From contig OZ316894.1 of the NCBI GenBank assembly GCA_973895155.1, positions 2,170,001 through 2,234,000 of the forward strand: 64,000 nt of DNA, in the 5' to 3' direction. This document shows positions 22,601 through 34,739 of this stretch, one piece after another (the first letter of the stretch is position 1; each line of letters begins with the position of its first letter). Under the pieces are notes generated by a model. That model saw only the letters and a list, made by a program, of their open reading frames with translations. It was not told where the DNA came from and did no database searches. The position numbers and the translations under genes were made by a program. The stretch is from Marsupella aquatica. Its lineage: Eukaryota > Marchantiophyta.

Positions 22601-25600
22601 CAGTATAAATATTCAATCAGATCGCCTTCCAGCATTTACAGTACATTAATGCAGTATGCTGCCACACTTAATGTCGTGTCAAAGCTTCCCACAATGATCA
22701 CTGCAGAAGGCGATGATCATGCTGACGGCACGCAAAGACTGAATGATGCATTATTGAATCTACTCCACCAGTTGTGACCTTACTCGAGAGATGACCACAA
22801 TGCTTGGACCCAGTGTCACCCGACCTGCCGGGAGGGCGAACTCACGTTACATCATGACCACAAGCATTTAAGGAAATGGGGAATCGTGAGAGACTTTCAC
22901 GCAGTCGGAGCAAGACAGTGATGTCGGGAGGGAAGGGAGGGAGAGGGAACTAGGAACAGGAAGAGGGGGACCTACCTGCCCAGCTCTGCCTTGTTTCTTT
23001 ATATCCTGTTCTTCTCTGGGGCATTCGGCTATGGTGGTCGGTGCTCGAAAAACACCAAGGAACCTTGATCAACCCCTTTTCAGAGGTTTCAGGCGTGGAG
23101 GTGGGTGCCCAAGATGCTAAATAAGACTTCCAAATACTGCTTGGGCCACGAGAGTGCAGAATACGGGAAGGATGCACAGTGCACCATGTCTTGCCTTAGA
23201 CCACCTTTACAGGCGATTAAAAAACTGTCATTCGCTAAGTTTACATGGGCCATAGATCCGGTCCAGAAAGCCTATAGTCGACATAGAGTACACCCATTCC
23301 ATGATTCACCTTAGTGTCCAAGAACCAAAAAAACTAATATCACGTGTGTCTCCAAGAAACACGAAGGTAATGACTAGGGGGACCTGGGAGGGGAATACTC
23401 TGTAGGCCTGAGGCATCTTTTCTGACCTGAAGCTAGATAACATGACTGTCCCTAGTGGGATGCATGGAGCATGTTTAACTGTACCCCCAATGGATCATCC
23501 CAAAGCTTCAAATTTGATGAACCTTAATTTAGTAGGTAGATAATGTTATGGGCAGAAAAAGTTATGGGCTACCAAATTCATAATCCATACCTTTTGTCAT
23601 GAAGATTGGTTATATGATCACGACTAAAAGTTCTTGTAGAGGATAATGAAAATAACCAATTCATTTATTTTTTACCTAAGTAACCTAGTGAAAATTTTAT
23701 GGCCATTAATTTCCTTATGGCCAAATTAAAGGCATAGTCCACAATTTTGAAGCCTTGAGACGTCCTAATTTAGTCAGTGTGTAACCAGACATTTGTCTGC
23801 ATTGCCTAGCTTACCCATCTGCAGTTGTCTGTTTGGTAGTTTTGCTCAGGGGCAGCCTTAACCCTCAACCTAGCCTTGCTCAAGCTAGGTTGACAAGACT
23901 TGGGCACCCATTGGCCCTAGAGTGCCATCCCTTCCTTTGCCATTACTCCAACCCTAAACCCTGTCTGACCTTGCACTTATAACCTTCCCGAAAGCCCAAC
24001 CCTGCCAAACTGCCCTCTCCTGATCAACACCTGGCAAGCAATCCTGACCAGAACCCTACCTGACCTGCCAATGGCCCTCCCCTGGCCTGGCCTATCACAT
24101 AATTATTTCAAATCTATAATAGACCGTGAATGTTCTTTACAAGTTGCACTCATTGGACCTGAAGTTTTGCCTCAACTTTTGCGTAAACCTCCCCCCCCAA
24201 CACTACACTACAGTAGTGTCATTAGGATTCGCCCAATCTATCTAAACACTATAATAAGCAATAGTGTCATAAAATAAGGTATTCTGTTACTTTAATTTCT
24301 TTCACGGTCCCCTATATGAAATGTCATGATGGTTGGAAAGCTTCACAACTCTACAGTGCATCCCTATTCATCCAGTCTATCTAAACATTATAATAAACAA
24401 TTCTGTTATTTTCTCTCATGCATGGTGTGCTTATGAAATGTCATTCTAGTGGGACGCCTCCATGACAGTTGATGTGGTAATAACCATGAGATGGCCTTAA
24501 AGGAGCCATTGTGCACCTTTCCATATCCAACCCATTAGTGTGTCCATAATTCACACACAATGCAATCCAGTTATCACACCTACTTGTCAAATGCCTGGCT
24601 CCACGACATTCAGTACATTGTCGCTTTACTTCGTACTATAACAATACAACCTATAAATCTTTGACTAATAAATACATTTAAATTTTGAACTGAGGAACAA
24701 AATATTTTAGAGTGAAGTTACAGGGATTATTTTAAAAAATATCCCAAAGATTGGGTTTGCCTACACCTGTTTTTCCATTGAATACACTGAAAGTTGCTTA
24801 TAGAAAGGGTGAAAAAGCATATACCCTTTTTCATTTAGGGTTCATTGCCACAAAATTGTCATAAAATTGTTAAATTCGTGAGTCATGCATTCGAAATATC
24901 ATTAGACCCATGTTTGACGTAATCAGTACTTGACTATCAGCGGGATAGGATTTCGGTATACCCACATGATTACCAACTGTGGACTTGTTTAGCCTCATGA
25001 CACGACGAGGTCCACGAGGGCATTTCGCTGCTGAGCTCTGAGAGGCATGGTGGCGGCCAGGCAGGTCCGATCTGGTTTGATTCATGCATACCTGCCCCTA
25101 GCATGTTGCTTATAAATCTTACGGAGAAGCACGCAACGCTGGCTGCTGGATGATGACGACCAGTGGTTCATTATTCATTATTCTATTACTCTGATCCAGT
25201 AGCAACAGCACAAACTGGTCACGTAACGAGGACAGTATGAGCACAGTCTGTTTTGATAACTTGATAAGGTCGAGGATTGTTGTCCACTAGCGTCAACTGC
25301 TATGGTGGGCAGTGGGAGCCCACCAACGCAGGACTAATCTATCAAAGTCAAATGACGAAGCTTGAAAAGAGAGAAGAACGAAGGCACCTCGTTTAGTTCA
25401 TGCGTGTCACGCGATCGACTGGGAATGTAGGGTATACCGTCCATCCTGTCGACTCGCCACCGAGATCGATCCCAATGTGAGGTCTACGACGTGAGCTCAC
25501 TGTTGTAGTACGGGGGCGGTAGTATCGTCCTGTGCCACGTCTGGATCGATCCGAGGAAGAGTCGCCCTTTGGCTCATGACAGTGCTTCCTTCCATTCTTC

Positions 25601-28600
25601 CACTGAAGTCCACAGCTATGGAGCTCCATGAGGTCCTGTTTGGTCAGTCGTCGGGACACTCGAGCCAAGTATCAAACTGGGAACGAGTCAATTAGAGGCT
25701 AGCTGGCAGAAAAAGTACAGCTTTCATTTTCAATTTCTGATTAAAATGAACTCGTATCAAGAGGAGGCCATCACACCTAACTACGAGCATGTACCGACCT
25801 ACCAAGAGAGCTTTGACAAAAAAGCTAACCTGTGCATCTCACTTAGAATGCTGTGTGAAAGCGTGGGCAACGGGACGAGATAGTATATATCGCTGAATTT
25901 GCAATCTATCGATGCAAATGCTACATCTACTGTTTGAGCAGCCGCCACAATTTTTGGATGCGCTTCACATAGACTGACCCATCCCACCGATCCCTCCTCT
26001 CAAAACTACTGGAAAAACTTCCGCTGAACAACAACTAGTGGGGAATTAACTATTCTAAGAGATTCGGCGGCCGCATTATCCCATATTCGCCTTTCATCCC
26101 TGAAGGATTCTTACATCGTCTTCTATCCCTGGAGGAATCTTATCCCATCAATTTGTGATCGATGTCTCATAAACAATCACCTTCCGCGAGAGGCAAGAAC
26201 ATGTTCAGGAACACAAATTAAATGAGATCGATCCTCGCTTTTTATGTAGATATTACTAACGCTTGATTGCGACCTTGGTGGTCCTCCTCTTTTAGCATTT
26301 AGCTCAAAGAAAGGACAAGCAAAACGCGCGGAACTAGCTTCTGGCAGCGCGGAAGCACGGAGTACAACGTCTTGACGATCATGCAAGCATAATCAAGGGG
26401 TATTCATGCATATAATGATCCGATAGTTTGAGTAAAACCGAGAGAAAGACAGCTGAGGAACTTACACAAGTCGGTCTCTCGGTTTTACTTAAATTTTCGG
26501 ATACATAGGTAGGTCGAGAGGTAGGTCTTTCGAATCTCTCGGTTTCCTCAAACTTGTTGTGACCCTATAGTACATATTAAGCATGGCAACTGGACGCAAG
26601 AAGTTTTTTCAATAAATACGAGACGGAAGGAAAGAGAATTCGAACTTGGGTATGCTCCGTCCTCAAAATTGCAACCCCATCCATGGAAAACGTTTCGATT
26701 TCCAATCCGGTCCTCAATAGTTCAGCAACTAACTTTTGAAAATTACCCTGTGCGACACGATCCACGTCCTATTCAATTCCCATACAAGAAGTTCCATAGC
26801 TCTGAAAAGCTCGAAGATGGAAAAATTCGTGGAGAATAAAAGATTGGATGCGGCTCCTACCCTTTCCCAATTCGACTTGTAACTCCAACAAAAGTTGAAG
26901 TGAAATCAAACTGTCTGAGATCCTGAATCCAAGGAAGGAATTCTATTCATGTCACACACGTGCTCAGATCCAGGTAGATACGTCCTGCGGTATAGACTAG
27001 GGTACGTAGATTGTCCAGTTAACGCTGAAACCTTCACAAATCCTGAAAATGAACCCTCCTTGCCTGGTGGCTAGTGCCCTACAGTAGACTCTTCAGGTTG
27101 CTGGATACACCTCGATCTGCCTCGATCATTAGATCAACAGGCTGAAAATTCATTTTCTCAACTAATTTGTACGTCGACCAAAACCTTCTTATTACTCTTT
27201 AAAATATCCCTACAACTCTAGCTGTCACCGCTGGAGCTAGGATTCCAGAATATATGGTTGTCAAAGTTAATCTCGTCGATCAATCCCGTGTGCTCAGCCA
27301 CACATTCACTTTGCGAAATTTACAAATTAATTTCGAGGATTTGTGTGTGTTGAACAGGCACTCTTAAAGAACTAGTGATTTTGACAACTGAAGATGAAGA
27401 AAGAGGAAAGGTGATATTTGTGAGGTTCCAAATTTCACGATCTTATGTGATTCTGGTATGTGATTCTGGTTGAAAACACGTACAAATACGAGTACGGAGG
27501 TGACAGTTCTAACCTGCAACGAAGTCATAGTGCGCAATCCAGTGGGCTTCGGAGCAGTTGGTTGGAAACTGGCTCTTTTCCAGTTTGGATTTGAAGTACT
27601 GCTCTGCGTCCTCGTCCCACCATAACGACCCTTCTGACCGCAGTCTGCGCATCTTCTGTCGACCTTCCCAGATTCTGTGGTCCTCCATGTCTTGAACCCC
27701 ATGGCGAATCTCCCATTCAGCTGCCCTGGTCGTCCATGTGTTCCACTTCTCAACGTTTCGCGTCAACGACGTGGAATTAGCTTCTTCTGCAAAACCCAGG
27801 TGATCAGGTACATCCTGCTTGAGCGTCTTCGTTGTTATCAAGATATATTTCAGACGGCAACGGACTTGTCGAGACCCTCAAACCTAATAGATTTCCTTGC
27901 AAGTCAGTTTCAGTTTATTTCTCTATGTTCCTAAGAACAACGAGTGAACTAAAACGAGAGAACAAACCGTATTCTTTGACTCGAAGAAACAAAATTATTT
28001 TCGCGTATAACTAAGTCTCGGGACAGTTCGTTGATGTCAGAGGGGAACAATAAGTAGCTAACTAGAAAATTAAACGGCCGATCAAATTGCCGCAAACCCG
28101 GAGAGAGCAACTACAATTCATCTCTTAAGAGCTTTGCTCGACACAAATCCTGATCAAAAGCCTTACTTTTTGCAGCAATCGATGGGATCCCAGAGACAAA
28201 ATGCCCTATTTCGACCTATCCATCTCCAAGTCTTTGAGTGCCCCAAGACAAAGACTTCAGTAATCAGGCCAGTAATCAACTGCCCCCCTGCACTTGCTAC
28301 ATATATTAACGTTCTGTGCCTTTGCAAATTGTCGTCAGAATTCTCCATATATGTGGTCACGAAATTTCCAATTCAAACATCAGGCCCAAACTTCTAAAAC
28401 CCTACTTCGTAACCTTTGAGCAGACAGATTTGAGGCCTCGAGAGCCTACATACCAGAATTTGGCAACTTCTCATACTTAGGTGGAACGAGATCGATCCAA
28501 GCAAAGTATCGAACACTGACGTAATTCTACGATCATGATGGTTCGTTGTACAATCACATGCTACTCACCTTCAAATACAAGCCATGACGGCACCGAAGGT

Positions 28601-28683
28601 GACTCAGCCCCAGAGAAGAACACTATAAGTGCTAATCCGCCCAAAATGATCAAAGTGATTTGCAGCATCCCCTGACTCTCCAT
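19614..28683 (-). CDS. GT23-family (FUT8-like) alpha-1,6-fucosyltransferase-like protein, five exons
   Basis: The exons in transcript order are 28683-28569, 27786-27514, 21558-21041, 20869-20684 and 20111-19614. They total 1590 nt, or 529 aa, and all phases agree. Residues 7-23 form a signal anchor (LQITLIILGGLALIVFF) close to the N terminus, typical of a type II Golgi enzyme. Possible N-glycosylation sites are N42, N115 and N181. The GT23 nucleotide-sugar motif appears as HIRQTDK at 357-363. It is followed by YRPIEDYEMHM, IFLISDSGTAREAF and the second family motif TYSSNVGRFIGEIM near 490. Human FUT8 has HVRRTDK, so one of the two arginines is Gln here. GT23 enzymes add fucose to the N-glycan core or to chitin oligomers (NodZ). 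The acceptor in this plant is unknown. Unlike animal FUT8 it has no visible SH3 domain after the catalytic part. Intron 2 is 5955 bp and repeat-rich. Confidence 0.85.
23490..23790 (+). repeat. Dispersed repeat, copy 1
   Basis: This stretch matches 43180-43465 in order: CAAAGCTTCAAATTTGATGA, ACCTTAATTTAGTAG, ATAATCCATACCTTTTGTCAT, AAGATTGGTTATATG, ATGGCCA and TTTTGAAGCCTTGAGA. Both copies are diverged, and the family is unnamed. Confidence 0.6.
24227..24450 (+). repeat. Degenerate tandem duplication in the GT23 intron
   Basis: Two diverged copies (from about 24227 and about 24372) share ATC(C/T)A(A/G)TCTATCTAAACA, then TATAATAA(G/A)CAAT and TATGAAATGTCAT. Confidence 0.6.
26425..26556. repeat. 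Foldback segment with three AAACCGAGAGA arms
   Basis: GTTTGAGTAAAACCGAGAGA at about 26427-26446 is inverted at about 26475-26492 (TCTCTCGGTTTTACTTAAA). It is inverted again at about 26537-26555 (TCTCTCGGTTTCCTCAAAC). Either partner can pair with the first arm. The size and structure resemble a small MITE or foldback element. Confidence 0.55.
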
Positions 28684-29819
28684 CCCTTTCGTTGATTGCC
28701 CGTTTCCTTCTGATAGAGGTCAAGTCGACCACCAGCTTGTTGCAGATTAGTGGACGTCTCTTGGCAAAAATCTCGATCGACTCGGACTGCTCCCCGAGTC
28801 TACGGTCAGATCTCAAAAAGCCCGATGCTTTCCATGTCAACTCGATAGTGTAAGAACATATATACAGAGAAATTTCCCTTTTTTTTTCTTCTCTTTTCTG
28901 GCTCCCGTCTGGGGTGACCGCTGCTCCGCCCCTCGAGCGTCTTTGCATAGATGGGAAGTCTGATCAGGAAGGACTGACTGATGAGGGAGCCTCAGAGGTC
29001 AGTGTGCAGTAATTCAATGAGTCCTGGCCTGGTTGACTGTCCGAGGTCGACATAGTGTCACTGGGAAGGTTTCTACTTGACCGGGTCCACCTTGACTGTG
29101 GAAGAAACCCTCTCACTTTCTCTTCGCTACACTCGTGGTCTACCTCGTGTGGCAGCCCAGCCCGCCCTCAAGCTCTGGCCATTGGAAGTCACCCAACATT
29201 CTGGTTGACCACCTAATCAATCGTCACCCAAGAATTCTACCACCTGAGAACCCAGGCTTCTGGGCCTCCATCAGAGCTGCACGCAACTGCGTTCCTTCAT
29301 CGCTCCCAGATCAAAACGCTGGGACTCCGGAACGCGAGCGATGGTGGATGCTCGCTTTCTCGTCACGGTGGAGGCGGCCACAAGGCAAAATCGTGGACAT
29401 AATCATACTACTGAATCCATAGACACTGATCAACGCGGCATCACTCTCCCCTTTTACAGCACTCCACATGCAATTCTGATATTAACGGCATGTGGTCTAA
29501 ATGGTACATGTGTTTTGTCCCCTTTAGCTGAAAAGCAATTTAAACTATAACTGTGTTCCCCCCATGTTTGCACTATGGTGCAACATTCCCCAAAACAAGT
29601 GACCTAGATATTAAGACCTCGCCCAACTTGAGTTCTCATTATTTTGAGTTATCAAAACTATGCAACCTTTCAATCTCCTTCCTGGCTTCCCATTAATGAG
29701 CCTCCAGCCTTTCTGCCCAGCCCCTACACTCCTGTTGCCCGCCTGCACACCTTTCACCCTGGTGATTATTTTCCAAGTGTAAGTACACTGTCCACCCTAG
29801 TGTTGAGTTGAGTAACCCT
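28684..29819. other. Promoter side of the GT23 gene
   Basis: Upstream of the GT23 start there is a T-rich/pyrimidine-rich leader-like stretch (28880-28905) and otherwise mixed sequence. Open frames here on either strand have no recognisable domain. Confidence 0.35.
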
Positions 29820-29824
29820 TTAAA

Positions 29825-30015
29825 TTTTAGTTCTCATGTAACATAGTGTGACTCACATTGTTTCTGGTGTCATACTAATTACACTTCACAAGAAACACTT
29901 TTGGTCTCACTAATTGAAATTTTAATTCCCATATAAAATAGTGTGACTCACTTTATTTCAGGTGTCACACTAATTACACTTCACAAGAAGTCACACTTTT
30001 GGTCTCATTAATTGA
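29825..30015 (+). repeat. 95-bp tandem duplication
   Basis: Two copies (about 29825 and about 29920) share ATAGTGTGACTCAC, GGTGTCA(T/C)ACTAATTACAC and CACTTTTGGTCTCA. A weaker third piece (AGTGTGAGTCAC, TGTTCACACTAATT) lies near 30180-30225. Confidence 0.75.
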
Positions 30016-31792
30016 GGTGTTTGCCTTGAATACTGCACACGGGACTGCACACTGAGAATCAAGGCAAAAACTGAGCGGGAAAATGAGACTCAAGGGGACT
30101 CTCAATACAAAGTATATAGTATGACTTAACATGCTTAATTAGAGTGATTTGGGCTAGAAAAAAAATGTTCACCACAATTTAGTGTGAGTCACTAGCTCTA
30201 CTTTTGGTGTTCACACTAATTTTTTACTCACATTGTTTACAGTGGAATTGCAACTTTTCCATGTACTCCACTTGGGTGGTGTGATTGTTAGTAAGAGTAG
30301 TAAGTGTGTTTGTGCGATTCAAATCAGAGACCAACTACAGTTACTAGCCTTCATACAATTTATTTTGTTGGCCTTGAAACCAAAATCGGAGGATACTCCA
30401 GGGCATGCGATTTTGTTGGTGGCCACAACTGGACTATACCCAAGGATCAGACAGGGACCCACAAAGAGAGGGTTACTAGCCTTATACAAACTTGTGCCCA
30501 TAAGTGATCACATGTGTATGACAAATCAATCTTGCTGACATCACCAGAAACTTTAAGTAAGGAATATTTTCTCCCTGTTACAAATGACATATACAATTGT
30601 TTCTTTTAATTATTATATTCTAGCTTGTCCCCCAAAATTGTCTGTTATGTTGATGTTACAACACTATGCCGTAAAGCTGTATTCCAATATAACAGCACCG
30701 TGGTATTAGATTACCATATAATATAAGGCCTTGGTGCAATATGGGAGGAAAACTTTAGTATGGGGTCCAACTCATTACCGCTGTCGGATGGTTTGAGGTT
30801 TCCCTTCAAGAAAGAACTGTTTAACTACTGTAGATATTAAAGGTGTGATCGAGAGATAAGTAATCTCCCACACTTCTAAAGTATTACTCGATCAGGGTTT
30901 GACCATAATTGTGTTATCTTTTAACCATGGTTGAGCTGCTTTCAACTTTGATAGCTAACCATGGGCCCGACCAATCCATGGGTTAACTATCATTTTGTCT
31001 ACACTTTAGAAGTCATAGACACTTATATATTCATCCGTTTATTTATATTAAGCTGACGATTATGCTAGCTTCCATCCCGAGCGATTTGAAAAAAAGCAGG
31101 ACAGCTGATGAGCATATGGAGCATCTAGTGATTAAATTCAAACTTGGCACTGCCGATTTTCAGGGAAGTGACTTTGGCAACTTGAGCGACATTTCAGAAT
31201 TTTTCCTGAAAATTTGCACTGTCCCATGGCATGGCCTGGTGGCATGCTGCAGTGTCCCCAAGCACTACAGTAGTATAGAAATTACATAGTATGAATGATG
31301 TCCCCGAGTGTAATGCTTGGTTCTCCATTGGTATGTGTAATCATAAGTGCAACTCAACTTTAGTAATTGCACTTATAAATAACTGCAACAATGGTAGGAA
31401 ACAAGATTCCTTAAATGGTGCCTGATCATTGGCAATTCAATGAAGGTGCCTTAGTTTGCAAGACTTGGGGGCCCATTCCTTCTTTTTATTCTCTCTGAAT
31501 TTAAATTATCATATACTGAGTGGAAATGGCGGGAGTTGGCTTTACAAAACCTTCAGACCCATTCAAATGCGTGTGTCTACAAATCCTATATGGCAAAGAG
31601 TGGACCCAAAGAAATGCATATTTGGAGTGCTTGTTTTATCTAGAATTTTAGGTGGTCCAAACAATTCCACTCTTTGACTCCTTCATTCCCAACGATTTGT
31701 CTTTATTGAAATTCAATGCAAAAAAATTATGGTCTGGAATCTAATCTTGAGAAAGAGAATTGGCCCTCCAGTTTGCTTCCGTGAAAACAAGG

Positions 31793-31893
31793 CACAAGTC
31801 AATAGGAAGTCTTGTAAAGTTACCCTAAGGCAACCCTTTCACAAGTCACAAGTCCATTGGAAGTCCTGTAAAGTCACCCTAAGGCAACCCAGC
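31793..31893 (+). repeat. 54-bp tandem duplication
   Basis: Two copies starting near 31793 and 31847 share CACAAGTC, then GGAAGTC(T/C)TGTAAAGT and ACCCTAAGGCAACCC. Confidence 0.8.
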
Positions 31894-31994
31894 TCTTATC
31901 TCGCCTCTCCTTCAATTCCACCCAGGCGATTACTTGCATGTGACAACATGAGGGTGTAACTCAGGGGAGGTTTGGTTTGAGGCAGGTTACAACA

Positions 31995-32400
31995 ATCACC
32001 TGGGGTTAACCCAAAATCATCAAATTTTATAATCTGCACAGGTCACAACACTCACCTGGGGTTAACCCAAAATCATCAATTTTTTTAATTTGGCTTTTCT
32101 AATTCTGCCTTTTTTTCTGAATGGCTCCAACAAACTCACTTGGGGTTAAAGCATCACTGTCCATGACAAAACCTCAAAACCTGGATTCACCATGTTTAGA
32201 CGTTTTTTCCTGAAATTGTGGAGCAAAGTCTCACCCTAGAGGAGAGAATTGTGTAAATAAAAAATTGTGAAAAAGAGACAAGTAGTGGACACTCCTTTTA
32301 TGTGGATAGTGGTGGTTTAACCCAAAATCATCAAATTTTTTCACTTGGCTTTTTTAATTCGGCCGTTTTTTTCTGAATGGCCCCAACGAATTGCAACAAT
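31995..32400 (+). repeat. Local repeats built on GGTTTAACCC/GGTTAACCC-AAAATCATCAA
   Basis: The motif TTAACCCAAAATCATCAA occurs three times (about 32003, 32062 and 32318). The last two are followed by CTTGGCTTTT, TAATTC and CTGAATGG, so a longer unit was duplicated at about 256 bp spacing. Confidence 0.7.
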
Positions 32401-34739
32401 AGATTTTTGGGTGCAGATGCCTGATCGATTTTTGGTGCAGCTGACCATCCGAGTTAGTGGTGGTAGCGAAAACCACATTTTGGGCACCACTTAAAACCTC
32501 ATGCAACTGAAGGTTTGAAACCCCCCATTAATGTGCAGAACCGAGGAGACACCCTCTCGTTTCTTCTATGATGTTAGCTTTCGCTCCAATCTACAGAAAT
32601 TTCAGCTCGCAATTTTGAGAAGCTTGCGGCAAGATTCAGAAACTGTTATCAGGAACGGTTTTGGTTTCTGCAAAGCAATTGATGCGTTTACATTGACGGC
32701 ACCTAATATCCGTGGCTCAGACTTGAATATAGCATATATTCTGAACCTACTTTGGTGACAGGTTTGTAGTTTTCCGAATGAACAGTACTGTGCTACGGAT
32801 CTCGATCAACGGGATCTGGAAAATGATGGTGCCAATCGCCAGTCCAGCTCTCGAAGTCATGGGCATGAAAAAAGACGATCCGGAGGAGCTCAGAGCGAAG
32901 GTGGTGGCGAACCCGGAGGAAATTCGATCTGTCTCAGTTAACCCTCCCTTTCAGCGCCTGTTCCTGTCGTTTAGCATCACAATAAAGAATACCGTGCCAT
33001 CACGAAGATTGCAAGCCTGCCAGTGACCACCAAGCCCGGCACAGTACTCAACTTCCGGCTCACATGAATCATCACAGTATGATTGTGTGTGCATCGTGCA
33101 GAAATTTAATAAGAGGCTCGGCCCATTGTCCTGTTTTCATATATTTGATCTAGGGGATGACTCAAAGGCCCGAAGGATGATCCTAGGCCTGGTATCATAT
33201 CCAGTCCGACAGCAGAGTGGCTCCAAGAAGCGAAAAGTTGAAATCACTCCATCACCCAGTATATGGATTTTTGCAAAACTATTTTGGCGTTCTTCGGCAC
33301 TAGTACCTTAGCTGAGAATTCAATGAGAAGGTCACATCACGCATGAAGGGCAGGAAACAATTGTGATCAGATTATAGATTGCACTTGATCCTCGTCTCGT
33401 AGACCACTGAATCTTGCAGAGAAGTCTCCAGAAATTGGAAACGAACATTTCGACCTTCGTTCTATGACTCCTTCAAAGCGCCACATTCCGAAGTAAAGTA
33501 TCGAAAAGCCTTTGGGGACTTTTGGAAATCAGCTATTTTCGGCCTTTATGTAACCACTACTTCGAGAGCAGAAAAACCAAGTTTACCGAGAACTTCCAGC
33601 GTCGCGGTTTATACCTTTCAAACCACCACATCAACAACACGCGATCGCTCCCAATAAATCAAACTTTGTGTCATGAGTATCACCGAGAAAATTGTTTTGA
33701 TAAACAAAGATAAAACACCCTTTCAGTTGGAGGAATTAATTTGAATGAAAGTTGGAGGAACAAATCTTTCATTCAAATCAGTATTTTAAATAGACTTGGA
33801 CCCACGAGATGGCATTTTCACACTAAGCAAGTTACTTACTCTAGCCGATAGGAGACAACTCATATGAATTGCAGGAAGCAATCGTCTTGTCCCAACGAAG
33901 TGATGTCGAGTGCGGTTGTAAAGCACTAAAAATCCATTGACAGTCAGGAGTTCAAGTACGTCATGTGATATCCAAAACGAGGGTAATACTGTGAAAATAA
34001 TGACGAGTATGGTAGGTAAAAATTTATTCTCGACTCCATTTCTCCAGATCATATGAATCCGACTTCGTGCACATCCAAGTCAAGCTTCTAACGAAAACAT
34101 CTCTGAATGTGGGGCAAAATAGAGAAATTATTCTAAGTCACATTTTCATGCAAAAGGTAGTCCATTTTGATTGAAAGAACTGTTCGTTGCGAAAGGCAAT
34201 ATTTGAGGTCACGATTCTTGAAAAGTTTACATGTAATAGATCCCAAGCCCTGGTTTGTGCAAAACTCATAGATGAAATACTTGTTGATTTTTGGCAGATT
34301 GCAAAGTTCGAAGACTGGAGACCAGGAATTGCACAAAATAAGAACGAGACTGCAAATGATAAGAGATATTGCAGAAGTGCCAGAAACATGTCGCATGTTA
34401 CAACAATCTTAACAAGACCCAAATCTAAGATCCACGTCCCAAAGGCCAATATTAAGAGGAGAGTCTTCTGCTTTTTCTGCTTCCCCACAAAATTTTAATG
34501 TGTCTGCTACGTACATGACAACAGTAATTACAAAGGAAGCAACTGAAAAATCTGCTGACTCAAAATATTGACAATCGCCAGCTTCCCGTTCACAGGGTAA
34601 AGATTGAAGCGGTCCTGTGTGCCTCATGTCCCATTCCAACACAGAAGAAACGCGAGGACCCCTCAACAAATGATTCCTGGAAAACATCAAACCCAAGCCG
34701 GAGGCTTCAGTCTAGACCTGAAACAATAAATCAATGTCA
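32401..34739. other. Stretch without a supported gene, downstream of the OEP16-like gene
   Basis: Several open frames of 70-116 codons on both strands (for example 32531-32758 and 32778-33026 plus, 34138-34696 minus) show no domain I recognise and no consistent splicing. The minus ones may be part of the 3' region of the OEP16-like transcript. A 13-bp perfect hairpin lies at 33739-33778 (ATTTGAATGAAAG, 14-nt loop, CTTTCATTCAAAT). Confidence 0.4.

Larger units (their letters stand above)
21559..27513 (-). other. 6-kb intron 2 of the GT23 gene, repeat-rich
   Basis: The intron begins GTTAGA after GTTGCAG and ends TGTGCAG. It contains one copy of a dispersed repeat (about 23490-23790) and a local duplication sharing CTATCTAAACA(C/T)TATAATAA (about 24227-24450). 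It also has a foldback near 26420-26560 built on AAACCGAGAGA motifs. An open frame at 22341-22550 on the plus strand starts in good context (CCACCATGG) but has no recognisable domain. No transposase is visible. Confidence 0.6.

Noticed and set aside
32531-33026. Two adjacent plus-strand ORFs that could be exons of one gene
   Set aside because: They have different frames without a convincing donor/acceptor pair and no recognisable domain.
34138-34696. Two overlapping minus-strand ORFs with hydrophobic stretches downstream of the OEP16-like gene
   Set aside because: No recognisable family, no agreeing splice sites, and the hydrophobicity follows from T-rich sequence.
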